Shown here: positions 57,347 to 64,000 of the stretch, piece after piece | How the letters are laid out: each line of letters opens with the position of its first letter | Numbering within the stretch: position 1 is the stretch's first letter | Made by a program: the position numbers and the translations under genes | The notes under the pieces: model-generated | Told to the model about the DNA's origin: nothing | Seen by the model: the letters and a program-made list of their open reading frames with translations, nothing else | Databases searched by the model: none | Assembly: GCA_030512295.1 (NCBI GenBank) | Contig: JAULSR010000001.1 | Coordinates: 1,240,001-1,304,000 of the forward strand | Length of the DNA: 64,000 nt | From: Bombardia bombarda | Lineage: Eukaryota > Ascomycota > Sordariomycetes > Sordariales > Lasiosphaeriaceae | Direction: 5' to 3'

Positions 57347-58670
57347 ATGACTGCCATCGGTCCCTTGACGACAACATTTGCTGCTCCGTCAAGTTGTGGC
57401 TCCTTGTCCGTCTACCAGCTCTGGAAGGGCAGTCAATCCACCTACGTCCAAGGACCTTTGTATACCGCCGGCTCCGACAACGCCTGCTTCCCCGATGACT
57501 ACAACCCGTCCGGCTACTACTCGCCCGGCATCTGCCCACAAGGATACACGACGGCATGCTCAAAGCTTAGTACCAAATCCAAGGTGACAGAGACGGCCGT
57601 CGTCTGCTGCCCACCGTAAGTTTCATCGGAAATTCCACGTCAATGGGTGCTAGCTAAACAATTGGACCACCACCATAGTGCTATAATTGAAAAGCTTGCC
57701 TACACTTGCGTTGACGAGGCTACTGCTGACGCGACGCTGGGATGCACTTTAACTTGGTCTGCCGCAGCAGTGCAGTTTACTGCTACTGCAGTACGGGATG
57801 GGAGTATCAACATCGTGACGACAGTCGTGAACGAAGGCGGCCTCGCTGCGTATGGCGTTCGAGTTCGCTTCACATCAGCGGTATCAGCGCCTCCAGTAAC
57901 AAGGACAAGCTCCGTAAGCCATCTATCGAGTGCTTCCAATTCTCCACGTGAATAAATACTTACGCCGAGTGTAGGAATCCTCACAAACAACCGGGTCTTC
58001 AGCAACAATAACGTCTCCGCCTTTAACGACACCGACGACAGACCCATCGACCGTCACGACGACTTCTTCACCATTAGGGTCAGACCCTTCCACCCCCCAG
58101 CCCGATCAGAAATCGGGAGGCGTCAGCACAACCGCAGCGATCGGCATCGGCGTCGGCTCAGCCATCGCCGCCCTCCTCATCGTCAGCTCAATATGCTTCT
58201 TCTTCTTTCTACGTTGGCGGAGGAAGCGACACGGCCAAGCTCCCCTATCAATGCGCTCTCCCCAGCCACCAGAGGATCCTCTTGAGCCTCTGCCACTACC
58301 ATTACCATCGCCGCCACCCGTCCCGCCCAAGGAGCCGTATCAAAAAGCCGGCCCGCGCTACGAGCTATCAGAGGAGTTCTCCCCGCGACCCGACGAGGAG
58401 ACGACCCATTGGGGCCGCTATGCCCCGCGAGAGAGCATGTTCGCGCCAACCAAGCCGGCCGAGCTAGAGGCGGTAGTTCCCTCGGAGGCCCCGTCCGAGG
58501 CGTCTCCGTCGATAAGAGACCGCGGGGGCTCGCCGGATACGGCGACGCTGAGGAGCCACCACGCGGCCTCGCCGGATGGGATCACGCTCAGGGGTCTGAG
58601 CGGTTCCCCCGACTCGGGTAACAGCCAGTGGACGAGGCAAAAGGGGGGTATGCCTATGCCGTGGCTATAG
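57347..58670 (+). CDS. single-pass membrane protein with Ser/Thr-rich stalk (surface-sensor-like)
   Basis: Three exons: 57347-57615, 57679-57913 and 57975-58670 (phases 2 and 0; donors GTAAGT, GTAAGC). Product about 399 residues. The N-terminal part is Cys-rich (PSSCGSLSVYQLWKG, NACFPDDY, SPGICPQGY, TACSKLS, VVCCPP) and recalls extracellular domains of fungal wall proteins. It is followed by AIIEKLAYTCVDEA, a Ser/Thr/Pro stalk (TSPPLTTPTTDPSTVTTTSS) and a membrane helix (AIGIGVGSAIAALLIVSSIC, then FFFFLRWRRKRH). A Pro-rich cytosolic tail (LEPLPLPLPSPPPVPPKEP) ends MPMPWL. The layout resembles Mid2/Wsc-like sensors. No signal peptide is seen at the chosen start; an additional upstream exon is possible. 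Confidence 0.65.
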
Positions 58671-60330
58671 GGAGAGATCTGAGTATCCCCCCAAGGGGCG
58701 GGGGTGTGAGGGTGGGGGGCCACGAAACGAATGCAAGGGCCTGGCCTGATCCGAATTATGGATGGGGGCCGGCAGGCCAGCGGCGATGTGCATGAAGGGG
58801 GTGGTGATGAATGAGTGGTTGGAGGGAGAGGTGATGGCGAAAATCACATCACACACTCGCCGCCTGGGTTTACACAGAGTTCTCTCCTTTACCCTCGGTG
58901 CGGGGAAAAAAGGCTGCCGCCATGTGGCCCGGCCTCGTCAAAATTTTGTTTGTTTCTCATTCGACAGGCCCAGGCCTACTCCATCTAATCTGATCATTTA
59001 TAAGCATATTGGGATGGGCGGTGGGGGGATGTTCGGGAATGTTTCATGCACAAAGTTGGCACGACGCCGCCGCCCGTTGAAACAAAGTTCTTCCTTTTTA
59101 CTACAACACATTATGAACATATTTTTGCATAATATCAAAATAGAACCGCTCGGTTTGTTGTTGTTAACGATCAACCAAGCTGGAGCGGGGAGGGATCTAG
59201 TTTACCTGTCTGCGCAGTTCTTTAGCGGGTTATTGGAATTTGTTTTCTTTTGTTATCTTTTGTTTTCTGGCTTATTGTATAGAAATTTGGTCATTGTTTT
59301 AATCATGCCTTTGACCTTTGACCGGGTGGCAGATAGATACCAGGTGGTGGGTGGGCAATGGATGAGAGGAGAGAAGGGGGGGGCGGTCGCTACTATTGGC
59401 AGCTCAAAGATAGGTAGCACAATGGCCAACACCACTCCCGAGATACAGCTGCAGAGAGGAGTCGAATCCATCCCGACATGTCGTGAATTAATTGTCCGAG
59501 AGAGTAAAGTAGGTAGCATTGGAACAAGCTCAGCTTGTTTCGAGCTTGACTGCACATGGCGGTCTGGCTGTGTTGCATGTGGTGGTATTCTGATTGTCCA
59601 TCCATCTTTTATCTACTTCTCATTCGGCGGAATAAATTGCCACCTATGTTGTGAACTTGTGAATTTCTATATTGAGGTACCTTTAGAGCCTTAGGAGCTT
59701 AGCTCCTCCTTCAAAGTTCCTTTCACTATCCGTGAATCCATGGTTTGATTCATCCATACTGAGAGATAAACCACTCAGTTGCAGTTGCACTGGACTGACT
59801 AGCTCTCATAGACTCGAGTGAGTGAAGCCGCCGCTGAGGTGCTTGAGGGATGGGTGTGGCCAAGCGGGTGCCTGCCAGCCAACCACTCAGCTGCCACCTG
59901 CCCCTGACTTTTACCCCACTTCTTGACCAGATCGAGCACAAACTTCCAATCCTCCACTCGCTGTTCCCGATACGTCCTCCTGCGCCACACTAACCCCCAA
60001 AAAATATCCAGCCTCGTTCAAAGCCACAGCTGATCAGTAGTGAAGCTAAAAATGCTAATTTAGGTACAGTACGTACCCCTGCAGTTAGCGTTGTGCGTGC
60101 CGCCGCGCTCTGCGACTAGGCCATTGCTCGCTGGACAAATTCGCGAAGCCACCATCATCACCACCACTATTATCAGCAATACCACGGTGCGACAACCCAC
60201 CCACCACCACACCCCGCCACGACCGAGAGATAATTTCTATTCCCAACCGAACTGAGTCAGACGCACACGGAGAGAGAGAGAGAGAGATAGAGAGAGAGGG
60301 ACAAGAAAGAAAAACAGACTGACCGCGACG
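58671..60330. other. intergenic region with a long unexplained open frame
   Basis: Contains a 310-codon plus-strand open frame (58762-59694) without any recognised domain, probably spurious. (GA)n purine repeats at 60270-60300 lie in the SmF leader. Confidence 0.5.
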
Positions 60331-60770
60331 ATGAGTTTCGTGCCCATCAACCCGCGGCCCTTCCTGCAGGACCTCGTCAACAAGGACGTCGTGGTGCGCT
60401 TGAAGTGGGGAGAGACCGAGTACAAGGGCAGACTGGTTGTATGTTATGTTGCTCTTCTCTTGCTTATCCTGTCTTCTTCGGCTGGCTAACAAACGACCAA
60501 CCAATACAGAGCATAGACAGCTACATGAACGTGCAGATCAGCAACACGGAAGAGTACATTGACCACAAGTTCACGGGCGCGCTGGGCCAGGTCTTGATAC
60601 GGTATGTTGTATTATCCCCCCTCTTCCTCTTCTTTGCTTTCGCCCCTACTCTCGAAAAAAGGCTCGACAAGTGGCTGACCAGTGACAGGTGCAACAACGT
60701 CCTCTGGATCAAGGGCGCCGACGCCAATGACGGAGAGAACGGAGACAGAGATACCAGGATGGACGGTTAG
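60331..60770 (+). CDS. Sm protein F (spliceosomal snRNP core)
   Basis: Component of the heptameric Sm ring on U1, U2, U4 and U5 snRNAs. Three exons: 60331-60438 (MSFVPINPRPFLQDLVNKDV to GRLV), 60510-60601 (SIDSYMNVQISNTEEYIDHK to VLI) and 60689-60770. Introns are phase 0 and 2, donors GTATGT in both. Sm1 motif: VVVRLKWGETEYKGRLVSIDSYMNV; Sm2 motif: GQVLIRCNNVLWIKG. Product 93 residues, as expected for SmF, with an acidic end (DANDGENGDRDT). Identity is secure from the near-universal N-terminus and both Sm motifs. Confidence 0.96.
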
Positions 60771-61512
60771 CTAGCTAGCTAAGCTCTACACGCCAGGAAC
60801 GAAAAAAAAAAAAGAATTAAAATTTTCAAAACACACAACCCAGACTTTTGCTCCAGACTGGACGCGATGCCCCGACGACAAACAAGCTCTGCAAAAACGG
60901 AAAAGCCCCATTGTTTCAGGGGAGAAGCTTGTGTGTTATGGTGATTGATGGATGGATGGATATGTGGTGTGGGCTTCTTTCATCTTCAGGAGGAGGGGTG
61001 GAATATACCAGTTATCATGACTGTCATGGCCAGCGGTACGAGGAAATTTACCCAGGACGGCCAAACCAGCCAGCCAGCCGCCTGCTGAAATTGGATTGGA
61101 TTAGCAGGGAAGGGAAGCAACCTCCTTTTGTAAGAAACGGCCGACGTCCCTCGGTGATGGATTGAGGATACCTACTGCAGAAGGATAGGTAGAAGAGTCT
61201 GTATGTCGAAGTGAACCACAGATGTCTATCTCGATGGAAAACAACGGCGTCACGGTCGGTCGGTCGGTCGGTCCTTGTGGCAACATAATCATCAAGACTT
61301 TTTTCCTACCCCTTAGGTCCTCCTTCGCCACCTAACTGCCTGTGTATATATGCTATGAAGCACGCGAGACCACCTACCCAGTACGTGCCAAGGGGCTAAA
61401 AAGCAACGAATTTTTGCTCCGTGTTTTCCTTCCCTCACCTCGCCCTCGCCCTTTGCGAGGACATAACTGCCTACCGACCCACGCGCACTACTACTACATG
61501 CACGCTGATCTA
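60771..61512. other. convergent intergenic region
   Basis: 3' regions of SmF and PRMT5. A CGGT/GGTC tandem near 61255-61273 and a GGAT tandem near 60947-60960 are the only repeats. No gene seen. Confidence 0.6.
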
Positions 61513-63967
61513 CTACATCAAACACGCAAGCTTGCGGCTGCTGTGCATCTCGGACGCGCCAACCTTGATCCGCGCGTTGGGTCCGACCCAGGCATACGCC
61601 TCCACAATCCACTCGTACCAGACCTTTGTGTCGTCCGTCTGTCGCCACATGCTGACCTCAAGCTCGGCGTCCTGAGGGAAGTAGAGCGGTTGCTAAGTTT
61701 TTATGTAACCATATTAGCCAAAGCGCCCATCATACATATATAAAACCCGTCACGAAAACGGGGAAGCTGAAAGGAAAAGGGGAAGCTTTCATACCTTGAG
61801 CGGGAAAAAGATGGGAAACCACGAAATCATATCCTTGCTCTTGCGGTCAATCTGATCAGGCAGGATGCTGATCTCCACCGGCTCCTTACCCTGGACCTGG
61901 GGCGCGTACAGCACCGACTCGAAGAAGCCCGCGAGCCCGTGGACGACGCCGCGGGTGCGGCAGACAAACGTCAGGTGGCAGTGGCGGGCGTTGTGGTCGT
62001 TCGTGCCGCTGGACCCCGTCATGGCGCCGCCGCCGACGGTGCAGTACTTTTTCGCGCGGCCGTGTTCAGCCGCAAAGTCGTCGGCGCGCGACACCTCGAC
62101 GGGGTGGACAAACTCCCAGGCCTGCTGGAAGCGGGCGTGGCCGGGCACCTTTTGGGCGACAAAGTCCATGGCGAAGAGGCGGACGACCCAGGGGGTCTCG
62201 AAGGCGTTGGCGTCGCCCGAGGCGGCGCGCGCGCTGAGGTCGGCGTGGATGCGCGGCGTCGAGATGGGGCTCAGGTGCGCCGTGTACGACTGCGGGATCG
62301 AGATGCCGTGGGGGCGGGGCGCGATGTGGCGCTGGATGCCGTCGAGGCACTCGGGCGACAGCTCGTTGTCGCCAAAGGAGCCGAGCAGCTCGGTGACGAG
62401 GATGTCGACCTTGGTGATGACGTCCTTGTTGGCCGCGAGGCGCGGGCCCTCCCACTCGCGCATGTCCGTCTTGACCACGGTCACGCGGTTGCCCCACTCG
62501 CGCTCGTTTTGGCGGAGGAGGTAGACGTAGGCGTTCTGGTTCTTCTCGAGCGCCCACATCTGGATGGCGGTGCCGGTGCGCTCGGCGGCGCGCAGGACGC
62601 GCGTGACGAGTGGGCCGCGGCCGGCGCCGGCGACGGCACAGATGAGCTCCCGGCAGTTGGGCGCCTCCGCCGTCGCGGATGAGGTGGGCTTGTTGAGCAG
62701 CTTCCACTCGGCCATGGCCTCTGTGACGGCCGCCTCGTACTGGTCGTACTTGACGGGGTCGCCTTCGAACATCTCGTATGTGGCCGACTCGAGATTGTCT
62801 GAGAGCGGCTGGAGAGGTGATTGCAGCCAATCTTGGAAGCTTGTGAGGGCTGGGGACTCCATGGCTGAGTACGGGGGCTGTTGGCGCTCGACGTATTTAA
62901 TGTAGCCTAGATAGGCGTTCTGGGGGGGCATGTGCGGCTTGCGATTTTCCTTAAGCGCCTGCTTTGCCTCGGAGAGGGAGGGGAAGTCGATCGCCATCTT
63001 GCCTGGGGCCTCGTTGAGATTTTGGGTGTCGGGGCCGACATCAGTAAGGAACAACCATGGCGAGTTCTTCAACCGCATGTAGCGCGTGATCAGAGCTTGG
63101 TGGTTCCGGCTGAGGGTGGGATGTCCAGCTCGGTTGTCTTGGAAGATGTCCTTTGTGAGCGAAAGGTAGTGTAGTGGCTCGGCGAACCAGCGCTCCTGGA
63201 GGTCCGTCTCGGGCAGTCGTCTAGGAATGCGCAATGCTAGTTGGATAGTTAGTATAGTCTTCAATCACAGACTCGAAGTAAACACTGAGATATGTGGTGA
63301 CGTCTTGTATGGTGTTAGGTGTCTCGACAGGGGAAAGAAGAAACATACCAACGAATAACATGGTGTTATAAGTGCAAACGGATCTGATGGTATGCCAGGA
63401 GTCCCACGCCCCAAATAGATCAATCTCCTTGGTTGCCTTTTCCTCGGCCTCAGCGTCATTTGCCTCACGGAACAGGGACGAGAGGGTTTCCACCTTCTCC
63501 TCCAGGCCGGGTTCCCGGTACATGGGCATGTGGATGATGATGTTGGTCTGGGTCGTCACCTCCATGCACTCCTGGACGGCGCGGGCATACTGGGCAACAC
63601 CGCGGCCGCTGTCCTCCCGTGGGCCGGGGATGATGATGCTCCTGGCGCCGCAAAAGTTGGCATATGTAATCTCAAGGTTCAAGACCTGGCGCGAGATGCT
63701 GGAGATCAGGGGGTCAGAGGAGCACAGGTCGATCCAGGGACTCGAATATGCCACGAGAGCGCCAACATAGCTACTGGGAAAGTACGACGTGTCCTTGTTA
63801 GTTAAGGTTGAGACAACAGGGCCTGGCAGAGACGGATTCGACCTCTGAGCAGCAGTGAGCCCCCGTTCCTGGGCCCACTGTTCTCGCTCCTGGAGATGAC
63901 TTTTATACAAGTCAACAACCCGGTTGAAGAAGTGCTGGTTGGTGATGGGGGTTGTGACAAAGTTGAA
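61513..63967 (-). CDS. protein arginine methyltransferase 5 (PRMT5/Skb1/Hsl7), 5' end outside window
   Basis: Type II arginine methyltransferase that makes symmetric dimethylarginine; fungal Skb1/Hsl7 act in cell-cycle and polarity control. Exons visible: 63967-63349 (FNFVTTPITNQHFFNRVVDL; preceded by acceptor ACCTAG), 63236-61795 and 61692-61513. Introns are phase 1 (GTATGT) and 0 (GTATGA). 746 codons are present; the first exon or exons lie beyond 64000. The N-terminal TIM-barrel region shows LEITYANFCGARSIIIPGPR and LRIPRRLPETDLQERWFAEP. The SAM-binding motif is AVAGAGRGPLVTRVL and the double-Glu loop is ELLGSFGDNELSPECLDG. The beta-barrel (HGISIPQSYTAHLSPI) carries through to the last exon (LYFPQDAELEVSMWRQTDD), which ends ARIKVGASEMHSSRKLACLM. 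All catalytic elements seen are intact. Confidence 0.95.
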
Positions 63968-64000
63968 CTAGGTCCGGTGTTAGTCCACCGATATTTAGGC

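Noticed and set aside
1..64000. CRISPR arrays, bacterial operons or phage genes
   Set aside because: No spaced direct repeats of CRISPR type; genes carry spliceosomal introns and are eukaryotic throughout.

Overview
This is a nuclear window from a filamentous ascomycete (Pezizomycotina, most likely Sordariomycetes). Genes are widely spaced and carry short introns (about 50-110 nt) with GTRNGT-type donors, CTAAC/CTGAC branch sites and AG acceptors. The protein set is typical of such fungi: a Pmt2-type O-mannosyltransferase, an eL15 gene with two introns, a GPI-anchored wall protein, a Wwm1-like WW protein and a DUF3435 recombinase. No bacterial operon logic applies, so each gene is described with its own exon structure.

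Layout, left to right. 0-0.3 kb: first exon of an unidentified minus-strand gene that runs off the left edge. 4.6-6.1 kb (-): tRNA-splicing endonuclease subunit Sen54. 8.3-9.7 kb (+): WW-domain protein with a Gln/Gly/Tyr-rich tail. 10.4-11.3 kb (-): probable Pga1, a GPI-anchor mannosyltransferase partner. 12.2-14.6 kb (+): peroxisomal ABCD half-transporter. 15.3-15.8 kb (-): PPIL3-type cyclophilin. 18.4-19.8 kb (+): arrestin-like protein. 21.5 kb (-): intron-containing tRNA-Leu(UAG). 22.4-23.3 kb (+): mitochondrial ribosomal protein of the MRP49 type. 24.8-27.4 kb (+): PMT2. 28.2-29.1 kb (-): Rab4-like GTPase with a large insertion. 30.7-33.1 kb (+): choline-transporter-like Pns1. 34.8-36.0 kb (+): Wwm1-like WW protein. 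37.8-38.7 kb (-): eL15.

From about 39 to 48 kb the window changes character. This accessory stretch holds a 22-bp minisatellite, a small orphan ORF, a decayed coiled-coil gene with stops of the kind RIP produces, an F-box protein, a small Cys-rich protein, a kinase-like protein, another decayed ORF, and a broken DUF3435 tyrosine recombinase (the family that contains Starship captains) at its right end. Ordinary genes resume afterwards: a GPI-anchored repeat protein (48.6-49.7, -), a membrane-anchored histidine-acid-phosphatase-like protein with a degenerate active site (52.3-54.2, -), a single-pass Ser/Thr-rich membrane protein (57.3-58.7, +), SmF (60.3-60.8, +) and most of PRMT5/Skb1 (61.5-64.0, -, 5' end outside the window).

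Three conserved genes (Sen54, the 8.3-kb WW gene and PMT2) each need exactly one extra C in a C run to keep their reading frame, which suggests homopolymer under-calling in the assembly rather than three dead genes. The most unusual gene structure is the MRP49-type gene, which appears to contain a 3-nucleotide exon (AAG) flanked by two complete introns. The genes do not form one pathway; most are housekeeping functions in RNA processing, the ER/GPI/O-mannosylation pathway, peroxisomes, vesicle traffic and translation.
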